DNA from: Actinopolymorpha rutila
GTDB lineage: Bacteria; Actinomycetota; Actinomycetes; Propionibacteriales; Actinopolymorphaceae
DNA length: 64,000 nucleotides
Direction: 5' to 3'
NCBI RefSeq assembly: GCF_013407855.1
Contig: NZ_JACBZH010000001.1
Coordinates: 6,448,001-6,512,000, forward strand
Below are positions 9,612 to 18,177 of this stretch, piece by piece. The number at the start of each line of letters is the position of its first letter. Position 1 is the first letter of the stretch. Made by a program: the position numbers and the translations under genes. The notes beneath the pieces were generated by a model that saw only the letters and a program-made list of their open reading frames with translations, was not told the DNA's origin and searched no databases.

Positions 9612-9641
9612 CACCGATGTGCGGGGCCTGCGGTGCTGTGG

Positions 9642-9850
9642 TCAGCCCAGTAGCCGGCATCCGTATTCGACGTAGAGGTCACGTAGCTCCTCTGGGTCGA
9701 GGCGCTTGCCGCTGTGCAGGACGTCGAGTAGTGCACTGGTGCGCGCGGACATGACGAGGAGGTATCTCGCCGGGTCCGGGTCGGGATTGCAGAAGGTGTG
9801 CGGGATGCCGCGCGGCCCGATCACCGCACCACCGGCAGGGACGTCGGCGC
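9642..9850 (-). pseudogene. Cupin-domain protein remnant (C-terminal part)
   Basis: The frame ends in PAGGAVIGPRGIPHTFCNPDPDP followed by YLLVMSA. This is the second half of a cupin barrel (PRGIPHTF is the second metal-motif strand) plus a C-terminal helix. The first cupin motif is absent because the neighbouring YCII gene begins immediately upstream. This is a truncated relic, not an expressed protein. Confidence 0.5.
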
Positions 9851-9864
9851 GACGGTGCCCGAGG

Positions 9865-10221
9865 TCAGTCCCGGACGCGGACCGGCCGGATCTCCACCCC
9901 ACCGTGCCGCGTCTGCACCTCCGGCAGCCGGGAAGCCAGCTTGATCGCCTCGTCGAGGTCCGCGGCCTCCAGCAGGTAGTAGCCGCCGAGCACCTCCTTG
10001 GTCTCCACGAACGGCCCGTCGGTGACCATCAGCCGGCCGCCGGCGTCGTTCCGCAGACTCGTCGCCGCGCTCGTCGACTCCAGCTCGTTCCCGCCGAGCA
10101 GGCCGGACCCGGCGGCGGCACTGAACTCGCCGTGCGCCTTCATGTAGTCCTCCACCTCCTCGGCCGTCAACGCGTCCCACTTCTGCTCGTCTCCGTAGAT
10201 GAGAACCAGATACTTCGCCAT
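9865..10221 (-). CDS. YCII-related (YciI/DGPF-domain) small protein
   Basis: A protein of about 118 residues beginning MAKYLVLIYGDEQKWD, with the conserved TDGPFVETKEVLGGYYLLEAADLDEAIKLA core. This is the DGPF version of the YCII dimeric alpha/beta-barrel domain. Such proteins often sit beside ECF sigma factors in actinobacteria; no sigma factor is present here. The biochemical function is unknown. ATG 10221 matches the conserved family start; a longer reading frame upstream looks non-coding. Confidence 0.85.
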   Translation of the reverse strand: MAKYLVLIYGDEQKWDALTAEEVEDYMKAHGEFSAAAGSGLLGGNELESTSAATSLRNDAGGRLMVTDGPFVETKEVLGGYYLLEAADLDEAIKLASRLPEVQTRHGGVEIRPVRVRD

Positions 10222-10372
10222 GACTGTGATGTCCGTTTCGGGTGGGGCTCGGTCGGCCCGTTCACGTGAGTGACGAACGAACCGTCCGCCGATCGACACT
10301 TTGCCCGGCCGGAGTTCACGAGTCGTCGACGCCCCACAGGACCCGCGCGAGCGCAGCCTCGCCATCGCGCCG

Positions 10373-11392
10373 TCAGTCGTCGGTGGTCGACGCTCGGACG
10401 ACGAGCCGCGGCGGGACGAGTTCCAGGCCGTGGTGCGGCTGCCCCTCGATCGCGTCCAGCAGGAGTTCGGCCGCTCGCCTGCCGAGGTGTTCCAGCCGTG
10501 GGTCGACGGTGGTCAGCGGCGGGCGGCTGGCCAGTGACATGACGTCCCAGTCGTCGTAGCCGGTCACCGCGACCTGGCCGGGCACGTCACACCCGCGCTC
10601 GCGCAGCCGGTCGGTCACCCCGCGCGCCACCTGGTCGCTGCCGCACATGATGGCGTCGAACCCGGGGCCTTCCGGGCTGGCTGACGTACGCAGCAGCACG
10701 TCGGTGGCCTGCCGGCCCCAGCGTTCGGTCCACTCGCCGAACAACGGCTCACCGGCCACGTCCAGGCCGGCCCCGCGCAGCGCTTCCCGCGCCGCGTTGA
10801 CCCGCACCTGCGCGCTGTGCCGGTCGGCGCGTCCGGTCACCAGCGCGACGCGCGTGCGGCCGAGCGCGAGCAGGTGCGCCACCGCCATCCGGGCGCCGGC
10901 CGCGTCGTCGGGCACCACCGACGCGTCGCCATCCGCCTGGGACGGCGCGTACGCGTAGACCACGGGAACGGGAACGTCGATCGGGCGGCGTGGCTCGGTG
11001 TTGCGTCCGGTGACGATGATGCCGTCGACGCGCCGGCCGAGCAGGGCGCGGACGTGGTGCTGCTCGCGTACGGGGTCGCCGCGGCTGGTGGCGAGGAGGG
11101 CGGACACCTGCCCGGCGGCGAGGGCGTTCTCGGCGCCGAGCATCACCGGGATGCTGAACCGCCCCGCCGAGTCCGAGCTGAGCAGGCCGACGCTGTAGGA
11201 ACGCCGGGACGCGAGCGTGCGCGCGCTGCCGTCGGGGACGAAGCCCAGGCGTTCGGCCGCCTCGCACACCCGCTCCCTGGTGCTGGCCCGCAGTGCGCCC
11301 GTGTTGTTGAGGGCCTTGGACACCGTGCCGGGCGAGACGCCGGCGAGGGCCGCAACATCCACGATGCGGACGGGCCGTGAAGTGGAAGCCAC
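10373..11392 (-). CDS. LacI/GalR-family transcriptional repressor
   Basis: A protein of about 339 residues. The helix-turn-helix RIVDVAALAGVSPGTVSKALN (residues 9-29) and a periplasmic-binding-protein-like effector domain (SVGLLSSDSAGRFSIPVM onward, ending near VTGYDDWDVMSLASRPPLTTV) are typical of sugar-responsive repressors. GTG 11392 was chosen because GAGGAGGGG lies just upstream. It diverges from the GH127 gene across 283 bases, so it very likely controls arabinoside use. Confidence 0.93.
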   Translation of the reverse strand: MASTSRPVRIVDVAALAGVSPGTVSKALNNTGALRASTRERVCEAAERLGFVPDGSARTLASRRSYSVGLLSSDSAGRFSIPVMLGAENALAAGQVSALLATSRGDPVREQHHVRALLGRRVDGIIVTGRNTEPRRPIDVPVPVVYAYAPSQADGDASVVPDDAAGARMAVAHLLALGRTRVALVTGRADRHSAQVRVNAAREALRGAGLDVAGEPLFGEWTERWGRQATDVLLRTSASPEGPGFDAIMCGSDQVARGVTDRLRERGCDVPGQVAVTGYDDWDVMSLASRPPLTTVDPRLEHLGRRAAELLLDAIEGQPHHGLELVPPRLVVRASTTDD

Positions 11393-11566
11393 GGTCGTCC
11401 CCTCCTCGGTTTTCCGTTTCCGTAGGTTTCCCGGAGCTGGGGTGGAGTGAGTGTAGCCAGCAGGCGGTCCCGGGGCAGCCCGAACCAAGCTGGCCGCATG
11501 TGGTCGTAACCGGTGCTGGAGTACGTCGCACCTGCGAAGACACCGCCTGCAGCCGATTCGACGTCC

Positions 11567-11675
11567 TTGACGCTTCTTCGAACCGCCGTCTAGCGTGCGG
11601 AAAACGTGTTCCTGACTTTCCTCACCGGCAACACGTCCTTACCGGCAACGTGTGTGAACCGTACGGAGGAGATGG
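11567..11675 (+). promoter_or_regulatory. Candidate promoter and operator region of the GH127 gene
   Basis: TTGACG (11567-11572) and TAGCGT (11591-11596) are 18 bases apart, a reasonable housekeeping promoter. Downstream, ACCGGCAAC occurs twice about 17 bases apart (about 11620-11655), each copy next to an ACGT half-site, between the promoter and the GGAGGAG ribosome site. A repressor bound there would block transcription, and the divergent LacI-family gene is the obvious candidate. Palindromicity is imperfect. Confidence 0.35.
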
Positions 11676-13598
11676 ATGACCACCACGCCCTCGGCCGCGA
11701 CCGTCGACGGACCCGCGTCCCCGACATCACAGGCACGTGCCCGGCTGCGCCCGGTGTCCCTCGGAGACGTCCGGATCACCTCCGGCCTGTGGCACGAACG
11801 CGGTGAGGCGAACCGGCTGGCGTCCATCCCCAACGGCCTCCAGCGGCTGCACGAGGCGGGGAACCTGCGCAACCTCGACATCGCCGCCGGGCTGGCGCAG
11901 GGCGAGGCGGAAGGACCCGTCTTCGCCGACTCCGACGTCTACAAGTGGCTGGAGGCCGCGGCCTGGGAGTACGCCCGAACCGGCGACGAGAAGCTGCTCG
12001 CCGACCAGCTGTCGGTGACCGAGACCGTCGCCCGGGCCCAGGCCGAGGACGGCTACATCGACTCCGTCGTACAGATCCGGGAGAACGGCCAGCGCTACCG
12101 CGACCGCCCGCACGGCCACGAGCACTACGTCGCCGGGCACCTCCTCCAGGCCGCGGTGGCGCAGGTGCGGTGCACCGGCCGGCGCGACCTGCTGGAGGTG
12201 GCGATCCGGCTCGCCGACCACCTGGTGGCCACGTTCGGGCCGCACGCTCCTGCCGACGTCGACGGCCACCCGGTGGTCGAGATGGCCCTGGTCGAGCTGT
12301 TCCGCGAGACCGGGACGCAGGCATACCTCGACCTCGCGCAGTACTTCGTCGAGACCCGCGGCCACGGCGTGATGGCCTCCTACGGACGCGAACCCACGTA
12401 CTTCTCCGACCGGGTGCCCGTGCGCGAGGCGACCACAGTCGAGGGCCATGCCGTCCGCGCGGTCTACCTCGCCGCCGGAGCGGCCGACGTGGCCACCGAG
12501 ACCGGTGACGCCGAACTGCTGTCCGCGCTGGCCACGCAGTACGCCTCGATGGAACGCGGCAAGCAGTACATCACCGGCGGGCTGGGGGCCCGGTGGGACG
12601 GCGAGGCGTTCGGCGACCCGTTCGAGCTGCCCACCGACCACGGCTACGCCGAGACCTGCGCCGCGATCGGCGGCGTCCAGTGGGCCTGGCGGATGCTGCT
12701 CGCGACCGGTGAGGCCCGTTACGCCGACCAGATCGAGCGGATGCTGTTCAACGGTTTCCTCGCGGGCGTCTCGCTGTCGGGCACGGAGTACTTCTACGTC
12801 AACCCGCTGCAACTTCGGGTCGACGCCCACGCCGAAAGCGAGCGCAGCCCGGCGAACGGCCGGCGCGGATGGTTCGCCTGCGCATGCTGCCCGCCGAACA
12901 TCATGCGGATGTTCTCCAGCCTGAGCGCCCACGTCGCCACGACCACCGACGACGGGGTGCAGATCCACCAGTACGCCAACGGCAGCATCGCCGCGGGCGG
13001 GCTCCGGCTCGACGTGGAGACCGCCTACCCGTGGGACGGCCGGGTCGAGGTGACCGTGCGGGAGGCGCCGAGCACGCCGGTGGAGCTCGCGTTCCGCATC
13101 CCTGCCTGGGCAGGCGGTGCGACGCTGGACGGTGAGCCGGTCGAGGCCGGTGACTACGCTCGGATCTCGCGCACCTTCGGCGAGGGCGACCGGCTCGTCC
13201 TCGACCTGCCGATGCAGCCGCGGCTGACCCAGGCCGACGAACGCGTCGACGCGGTACGCGGCTGCGTCACCATCGAGCGCGGCCCACTGGTCTACGCGCT
13301 CGAACAGTCCGACCAGGCAGGCGACGCTCCGGTGGACGACCTGCGGATCGTGCCGGGTGCGGTGTTCGAGGTGGAGCACCGTCCGGACCTGCTCGGCGGG
13401 GTGAGCGTCGTCCGTACGACCGGCCGGTCCGCCTCGCCTCCCCCGTCGGCCGCGCCCAGTCCCTATCCGGCTGTCGACACGACGTCGCCGAACGGCCGTA
13501 CCGCGTCCGGCGGCGACGTGACGCTGGTCGCGATTCCCTACTACGCCTGGGCGAACCGCGGCCCGCAGCCCATGCGGGTGTGGATCCCCACGGCCTGA
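11676..13598 (+). CDS. Glycoside hydrolase family 127, beta-L-arabinofuranosidase
   Basis: A 640-residue (alpha/alpha)6-barrel enzyme (formerly DUF1680). GH127 enzymes remove beta-L-arabinofuranose using a Zn-bound Cys nucleophile and a Glu. The expected residues are visible: Glu326 and Cys328 in ETCAAIGG, and the cysteine cluster C402, C404 and C405 in FACACCPPN. A barrel-plus-two-beta-domain length of 640 is normal. No signal peptide is seen, so it should act on imported oligosaccharides. A Pro/Ser-rich insertion at about residues 587-605 is unusual. Regulated, by context, by the divergent LacI-family protein. Confidence 0.93.
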   Translation: MTTTPSAATVDGPASPTSQARARLRPVSLGDVRITSGLWHERGEANRLASIPNGLQRLHEAGNLRNLDIAAGLAQGEAEGPVFADSDVYKWLEAAAWEYARTGDEKLLADQLSVTETVARAQAEDGYIDSVVQIRENGQRYRDRPHGHEHYVAGHLLQAAVAQVRCTGRRDLLEVAIRLADHLVATFGPHAPADVDGHPVVEMALVELFRETGTQAYLDLAQYFVETRGHGVMASYGREPTYFSDRVPVREATTVEGHAVRAVYLAAGAADVATETGDAELLSALATQYASMERGKQYITGGLGARWDGEAFGDPFELPTDHGYAETCAAIGGVQWAWRMLLATGEARYADQIERMLFNGFLAGVSLSGTEYFYVNPLQLRVDAHAESERSPANGRRGWFACACCPPNIMRMFSSLSAHVATTTDDGVQIHQYANGSIAAGGLRLDVETAYPWDGRVEVTVREAPSTPVELAFRIPAWAGGATLDGEPVEAGDYARISRTFGEGDRLVLDLPMQPRLTQADERVDAVRGCVTIERGPLVYALEQSDQAGDAPVDDLRIVPGAVFEVEHRPDLLGGVSVVRTTGRSASPPPSAAPSPYPAVDTTSPNGRTASGGDVTLVAIPYYAWANRGPQPMRVWIPTA

Positions 13599-13618
13599 GG
13601 CGTACGGCTGTAGCGTTT

Positions 13619-14581
13619 CTACGTCGCCGGTCTCGCGTCCGGCTCTGTCAAGGGCTGGTTGTCGGCGCTGGTCGTAGCTTCGGCGCCGAGCAGATGCCTG
13701 CGCAGGAAGGCGAGTTCGGCGTCGACCGCCTGATCGTGCGCTTCCAGGAACGGCGCGTAGTGGCCGCCGGGCAGCCGGACGAGCTCGCCCCGGGGTGCCT
13801 GCTGCGCAACTCGTACGGCTGCTTCGACAGGTACGGACTGGTCCTGGTCGCACACCACCATCAGCAACGGGCAGCGCACCTTCGGGGCGTCGCGTCCCGG
13901 CCGATAGGACCCGGCGCCGAGCACGGAGCGGGCGGCAGCCGCCTGCTGCCATTCGGGATACCTGTTGCCCGGGTTGAGTGCGCGGTCCCCGTCCTGGGTG
14001 TCCGGGGTGGTGAGCAACGCGACGGTTCCCGGCGGACCGGACAGCGGGACCAGCCTCGGTGGGCGGCCGAACAGGCCACCGGCGGCGTCCAGCAGCGCAC
14101 GGCCGAACAACCGAGCCATCGCCGACGCCGTCTGGTGGCGCCGCGCGACGCGGAAGCCGGCCGGCCCGTCGACGTACGGCATCTGCGCGATCGCCCCCGC
14201 AACCTCGGGATGGCGCGCCGCCGCCCGCAGGACATGTCCGCTGGAAATGGAGAACGCCCACAGGGCGATCCGGTCCCGGTCCACGCCGGGAAGGGTGCCG
14301 GCGAACTCGATGGCCGCCGACCAGTCGGCGAGCTGCTCGCTGATGCGCGCCACCTGGCGCGGACCCCCGCCGCTCTCGCCGAAGTTGCGATAGTCGAACG
14401 CCAGCACGCCGAAACCGGCGTCGTGGAAGCGGCCGGCGAACAGGTCGGTTCCGGGTTCCTTCGTCACGCCGAACCCGCCGGTCATGATCACGCAGGCGCC
14501 GTTGCGTCCTGGGTAGAACCAGGCGGCACAGTCGGCGTCACCACTGGCGAACCGGACGGCTTCCCGCTGCTTCCGCTGCAT
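13619..14581 (-). CDS. Alpha/beta-hydrolase (YcjY/dienelactone-hydrolase-like)
   Basis: A protein of about 320 residues with an alpha/beta-hydrolase core. An oxyanion segment VIMTGGFGVTKEPGTD is followed by VLAFDYRNFGESGG. The nucleophile elbow WAFSISSGH departs from GxSxG: Ser in SIS is the likely nucleophile. A C-terminal DQDQSVPVEAAV and GGHYAPF supply the acid and His. The substrate is unknown. ATG 14581 has AGAGG close by; a GTG nine codons upstream is also possible. It sits tail-to-tail with GH127, about 20 bases apart. Confidence 0.85.
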   Translation of the reverse strand: MQRKQREAVRFASGDADCAAWFYPGRNGACVIMTGGFGVTKEPGTDLFAGRFHDAGFGVLAFDYRNFGESGGGPRQVARISEQLADWSAAIEFAGTLPGVDRDRIALWAFSISSGHVLRAAARHPEVAGAIAQMPYVDGPAGFRVARRHQTASAMARLFGRALLDAAGGLFGRPPRLVPLSGPPGTVALLTTPDTQDGDRALNPGNRYPEWQQAAAARSVLGAGSYRPGRDAPKVRCPLLMVVCDQDQSVPVEAAVRVAQQAPRGELVRLPGGHYAPFLEAHDQAVDAELAFLRRHLLGAEATTSADNQPLTEPDARPAT

Positions 14582-14732
14582 GGACCTCTGCACGTCGGCC
14601 TCCCCCACGCGCGTACTTCAGGCAACACAATGGAGTGAACCACGTGGTTCACTTGATGGGAAGTGTTTTCTCGGAACAAGCCTCAGGAACCGCACCCGGT
14701 GTGTGCCGGCGGGCGGCGGGGCTGCAGACGTA

Positions 14733-15326
14733 CTACTCGTCCGCAGCCTCCTCCCGCTCCAGCGCGCGGACCAGCGCGTCGAAGCCCGCACTGTCGCTCG
14801 CGGAGTCGCCGCCGGTCCGCGCGTCGATCAGGAAGCCGCGCAGTGTCGCGAGGACGAGTTCGGCCACCTCCTGCTTGCGCCGCGCCGACCAGTGCTCCGG
14901 GCACAGTGCGACCAGGTGGGGGAGGTACTGCTGCGACGCCTCGCGACCCAGGGCGGCATACCGCGCCGGGTCGTACATCGCCAGCCCGATGGCTTGGTCG
15001 AGCACCCGGGCACGCTCGTCGGCGAGGACCGGCCACAGGGCCCGGATCCGGGCGGCCAGCGAGTCACCGCCGGACTCCCGCGCGGCGGCCAGTCCCGCCA
15101 CCACCCGCCGGTCACGCAGCCGGAGGACGGCCTGCAGCAACAGGTCGTCGGCGTTGTCGAAGTGGTACAGCAACACCTTGTGCGTGGTGCCCGCCGCGCG
15201 TGCCGCCCGCCGCAGCGAGAAGTCGACCAGGCCGTTGGCCGCGAGGTCCTCGGTGACGAGTTCGAGCAACTCCCGCCGCCGGGCCTCGCCTCGCGGCGAC
15301 CGGGTGGATCGGCTGTAGCCGGTCAT
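14733..15326 (-). CDS. TetR-family transcriptional regulator
   Basis: A protein of about 197 residues with an N-terminal TetR helix-turn-helix. The conserved pattern ends FSLRRAARAAGTTHKVLLYHFDNADDLLLQAVL (about residues 36-68), where the recognition helix is normally followed by the YxHFxxKxxL motif. The ligand domain is all-helical and unremarkable. ATG 15326 was chosen over a GTG 19 codons upstream whose extra residues look non-coding. It lies just upstream of the alpha/beta hydrolase on the same strand and may regulate it. Confidence 0.88.
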   Translation of the reverse strand: MTGYSRSTRSPRGEARRRELLELVTEDLAANGLVDFSLRRAARAAGTTHKVLLYHFDNADDLLLQAVLRLRDRRVVAGLAAARESGGDSLAARIRALWPVLADERARVLDQAIGLAMYDPARYAALGREASQQYLPHLVALCPEHWSARRKQEVAELVLATLRGFLIDARTGGDSASDSAGFDALVRALEREEAADE

Positions 15327-15457
15327 CCGGGCAGCGTACCGAGGCCGCCCTGCTCGACCGTGCCCGCGCCGTCGCGGCGACACCTCGCGTGGCGCCAGCC
15401 GGGGAACCGACCCACGGCGTACTGGTCAACGGGTTCCGGTCCTCGAGGCAGGGCAGG

Positions 15458-15865
15458 TCACGCCGCCTCGTCGGCGTACTCGGGCCGGTCGTGGGTGAGA
15501 TCGTCGAGCAGTGCGGCGAGCGGGTGGACCGGCGACCGGCCGAGCGGGGCGTGGACGCGCAACGCCTCACCAAGGTCGGCGTCGCCGTTGGCGACACCGT
15601 CTCGCAGCACGTGCAGGGCACGGCGGAGCAGGCGTACGTCGGCCTGGTGAACGGGTCCGCCGGCGACCAGTCCGTCCTGCACCCGGCGTACGGCATGAAG
15701 CGTCTGTTGCCCGGCCAGCGGCGCGGGCAGGGTCAGGAAGTCGTCAGCGTCCTCCCAGGCGGCGAGAGTGTCCAGGACGTCCTCGAGCCAGCGCAGCTGA
15801 CGGGTGAGGGGCTCGGCGGTCGCGGAGCGCGACTTCGCGGCTGGGGCAAGATCGGTGACGGCCAT
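15458..15865 (-). CDS. Hypothetical helical protein
   Basis: About 135 residues, ATG 15865 with a good GGAGG ribosome site. The sequence is predicted to be largely helical (LTRQLRWLEDVLDTLAAWEDADDFL near the start). No transmembrane segment, signal peptide or recognisable catalytic motif is present. I do not recognise the family. It is downstream of the Hsp20 gene and a small hypothetical gene on the same strand, so a stress association is possible. Confidence 0.6.
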   Translation of the reverse strand: MAVTDLAPAAKSRSATAEPLTRQLRWLEDVLDTLAAWEDADDFLTLPAPLAGQQTLHAVRRVQDGLVAGGPVHQADVRLLRRALHVLRDGVANGDADLGEALRVHAPLGRSPVHPLAALLDDLTHDRPEYADEAA

Positions 15866-16159
15866 GTCGAGGTTCCTCCATAGACCAGGCGGGTCATGAC
15901 TGCCACGGGCGCACGCGGCCCATGCAGGGGACTGTCTTCGGTTGCCTGACGTGAGCGATGCGGTGCCCACCGGTGTCCGCGAGTCCTGAGGGGCCGCGCT
16001 GACAGAACTGGAGGAGGAGAAGCGGGTGCCACTGCGCGGGGGTTCGGGGGACTCGGAGGACTCGGGAAACTCGGCGGGCACCGCATCGCCGTTGCGTTCG
16101 AGCAGATGCGGTTCGAAGTGCGGGACATCACCTCCTGGACATCACGTGGTCGTCGTTGC

Positions 16160-16465
16160 TCACCTGTGCGCCGGCAGTTGAACCCAACTCGGCGGACCTC
16201 GCTGCCGACCACCTGGCCGACGGTTGACTGCCGAGAGAGCGTGCCTGCCTGGACGAGCTCGCCGCTGCGTTCCGCGAGGCTGTCGCGGCCGGCGGGGCGG
16301 CCGCCGCGGAGGGCTGAGGCGGCGTGCGGGTGGAGAGGGAGGATCCTCCCAGCACGCCGCCATCAGCTCGTCGAACTCCGCGCGAAGCAGAGCCGGATCG
16401 CCGCAGACCAGCTCGAGGAACGCCGCCCTGTCGTCGGTGATGTGCGTACCAGCCACTGTCGCCAC
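16160..16465 (-). CDS. Small hypothetical protein downstream of hsp20
   Basis: A frame of about 101 codons. The first 45 residues read as a genuine helical protein (THITDDRAAFLELVCGDPALL then RAEFDELMAACWEDPPSPP). The Arg/Pro-rich remainder looks less convincing and may result from a frameshift near 16330. GTG 16465 or GTG 16456 could start it; GAAAGG lies just upstream. It follows the Hsp20 gene by about 60 bases and is probably co-transcribed. Function unknown. Confidence 0.4.
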   Translation of the reverse strand: MATVAGTHITDDRAAFLELVCGDPALLRAEFDELMAACWEDPPSPPARRLSPPRRPPRRPRQPRGTQRRARPGRHALSAVNRRPGGRQRGPPSWVQLPAHR

Positions 16466-16526
16466 CGGCCTTTCACACCATGTCCGCTGCGGTTCGTCTC
16501 CCGATCGGTCAGCGCCGGAATACTGC

Positions 16527-16973
16527 TCAGGCGTTGATCTGCTTCTTGTCGGAATCGGTACTGGAGATGGAGATCCTGCGGGGCTTCGCCTTCTCGGCGA
16601 CTGGGATTCGCAACGTGAGAACGCCTCCTTCGTACGTGGCCTCGAGGCGCTCGGTGTCCAACGTGTCACCCAGGAACAACTGCCGGGAGAAGACCCCCAG
16701 CGGGCGTTCGGATACCTGCATCTCCACGCCTTCGCCCACCTCGGGCGGGCGGCGTTCGGCGCGGACGGTGAGCACGTTGCGCTCGACGTCGAGTTCGATC
16801 GCGTCGGCGGTGGTGCCGGGAAGGTCGAACGCGACCACGAAGTGGTCGCCGGAACGGTAGGCGTCCATCGGCATCGGATTCGGCCGGGACCACGTACCGG
16901 GAGAGTTGCCACCACCGAGGGCCTGCTGGGCGAGCCGGTCCAACTGCCGGAAGGGGTCCGTGCGCATCAACAT
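16527..16973 (-). CDS. Hsp20 / alpha-crystallin small heat-shock protein
   Basis: A protein of about 148 residues, a holdase chaperone that binds unfolding proteins without ATP. The N-terminal arm MLMRTDPFRQLDRLAQQAL leads into an alpha-crystallin domain with FVVAFDLPGTTADAIELDVERN. The signature GVLTLRIPVAEKAKPRRI closes it. ATG 16973 was chosen because AGGAGG is positioned upstream. It diverges from a probable dedicated regulator (17108) and has a near-consensus promoter at 17031-17059. Confidence 0.93.
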   Translation of the reverse strand: MLMRTDPFRQLDRLAQQALGGGNSPGTWSRPNPMPMDAYRSGDHFVVAFDLPGTTADAIELDVERNVLTVRAERRPPEVGEGVEMQVSERPLGVFSRQLFLGDTLDTERLEATYEGGVLTLRIPVAEKAKPRRISISSTDSDKKQINA

Positions 16974-17030
16974 CGTCCCCTGCACCTCCTGATCGTCGAC
17001 TTGGACGGAAGTACGTCAATGCACGGGTTC

Positions 17031-17059
17031 TATGTATCATGTCGTCGAACCGATGACAA
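17031..17059 (-). promoter_or_regulatory. Promoter of the hsp20 gene
   Basis: Read leftward, TTGTCA (17059-17054) and TACATA (17036-17031) are exactly 17 bases apart, a near-consensus housekeeping promoter. The region is AT-richer than its surroundings and lies 58 bases before the hsp20 start. Confidence 0.55.
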
Positions 17060-17066
17060 GTAGTTC

Positions 17067-17085
17067 CGTCAGCATCACGCTGACG
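17067..17085. promoter_or_regulatory. Inverted repeat, candidate operator of the hsp20 regulator
   Basis: CGTCAGC and GCTGACG form a perfect 7-base inverted repeat around ATCAC. It lies just upstream of the hsp20 -35 box and 23 bases before the divergent regulator gene. The position suits a repressor or autoregulator site. Confidence 0.35.
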
Positions 17086-17107
17086 TTCCCTGAATCCGGG
17101 AGCGCCG

Positions 17108-17824
17108 ATGGTCCGAACGCCAGACACACCCAGGCGGTCAACCCGGCGCCCGGCGCCGACCGACGTCGACGAACCCACAGTGGCGTCGGCAATGGCCGAC
17201 CTGGCCGAGGTGATGGCCCGCCTCGACCAGGCGGCCGCTCCCGACGGGCCGGCCATCCTGGACGCTCTCGCCACACTCCGCCGGCTTCGCGGGCAGCTCG
17301 CTACCTGGGAGCCGGCCCTCATCGACGCCGCCCGTACGCAGGGGCTCACCTGGACCGAGATCGCACCGGCACTGGGGCTGGCCAGCCGTCAGGCCGCCGA
17401 ACGCCGGTTCCTGAGGCTCAACCCCCAGGCCGGCGACCGGGTCGCCGCCACCCGCGAACAACGCGTCCAGACCACCCGCGACCGGCGTTCCGGAGACCGG
17501 GCCGTCGCGGCGTGGGCGCGGACCCACGCGGCTCAACTCCGCGAACTGGCCGGCCAGATCAGCGCTCTCCCGGTACGAGACCAGGGCGGGCGGGCCACTC
17601 GCGAGGCCATCCACACCGCGCTCGGGGACGACGATGCCGCCACGCTCCTCGCGCCTCTGCGCGCCGCCGAAACCGCGCTGCGGCGAAACCACCGGGCCCT
17701 CGCCGCACGCGTCAGCTCCCTCGGCGAGACGACCACCAGGATCCGGAACGCCGACCACAGCCGGCGCAACCCAGCCGAACGAATCGAAACCGCCGCGATC
17801 TCTTCCTGCCGGAAACGGTCGTGA
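17108..17824 (+). CDS. Probable hsp20-linked transcriptional regulator
   Basis: A 238-residue basic protein with a central helix-turn-helix-like stretch, GLTWTEIAPALGLASRQAAERRFLRL (about residues 80-105). It is surrounded by long helices rich in Arg and Ala (RRLRGQLATWEPALIDAAR; later RAVAAWARTHAAQLRELAGQI). Similar proteins are commonly found divergent from hsp18/hsp20 in Streptomyces and relatives and are annotated as their regulators. The context (divergence plus palindrome) supports that here. Experimental function is not established from sequence. Confidence 0.72.
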   Translation: MVRTPDTPRRSTRRPAPTDVDEPTVASAMADLAEVMARLDQAAAPDGPAILDALATLRRLRGQLATWEPALIDAARTQGLTWTEIAPALGLASRQAAERRFLRLNPQAGDRVAATREQRVQTTRDRRSGDRAVAAWARTHAAQLRELAGQISALPVRDQGGRATREAIHTALGDDDAATLLAPLRAAETALRRNHRALAARVSSLGETTTRIRNADHSRRNPAERIETAAISSCRKRS

Positions 17825-17934
17825 TCGACCGACCGGGGTAGGTGGCCCGCACCACTCCTCGGCGATCCGAAGGTGGCCAGCGCCGCTGGGTAAGGCGAGT
17901 GATCGCGCGCTTGCTGACCAGGTGGGGAGTCCTT

Positions 17935-17988
17935 ACGAGGTGGGAAGACTTGTGGGTGTCATAGGCCCCACAGGTCTTCCCACCTCGT
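17935..17988. terminator. Long hairpin, probable bidirectional terminator
   Basis: Two 22-base arms (17935-17956 and 17967-17988) are complementary apart from one T/C difference, with a 10-base loop. The left arm begins ACGAGGTGGGAAGAC. No U-tract follows, as usual in actinomycetes. It lies 110 bases beyond the regulator gene and faces the alcohol-dehydrogenase remnant. Confidence 0.6.
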
Positions 17989-18019
17989 GGCGATGCACCC
18001 CGGCGCGGCAGCACCTCCG

Positions 18020-18130
18020 TCAGGCTGCCTCGGTCGGGTGGAGCAGGACCTTCGTCCAGCCGGCCTCGCGCTTGTCGAACCGCTCGTACCCCTCCCGCGC
18101 CAAACTGCCGTCGTACCCGAGGAGAAGGCC
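18020..18130 (-). pseudogene. Zinc-dependent alcohol dehydrogenase remnant (last 36 codons)
   Basis: The frame ends REGYERFDKREAGWTKVLLHP followed by TEAA and a stop. The YERFDKRxxGWTKVxLHP ending is characteristic of FdhA-like medium-chain zinc dehydrogenases. Upstream the frame becomes nonsense, merging into a 12-base tandem repeat and the DUF1360 gene, so only the C-terminal stub survives. A run of roughly three CGTCACTC[GC]GTA units (about 18151-18186) marks the join. Confidence 0.5.
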
Positions 18131-18177
18131 CGCACTCGCGGCGATGCCCCGCGTCACTCGGTACGTCACTCCGTACG

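Noticed and set aside
11727..14261. 844-codon minus-strand frame opposite GH127 and the hydrolase
   Set aside because: It is an open shadow frame in high-GC DNA; its product is Gly/Arg/Val-rich without any domain, while the plus-strand GH127 has all catalytic residues.
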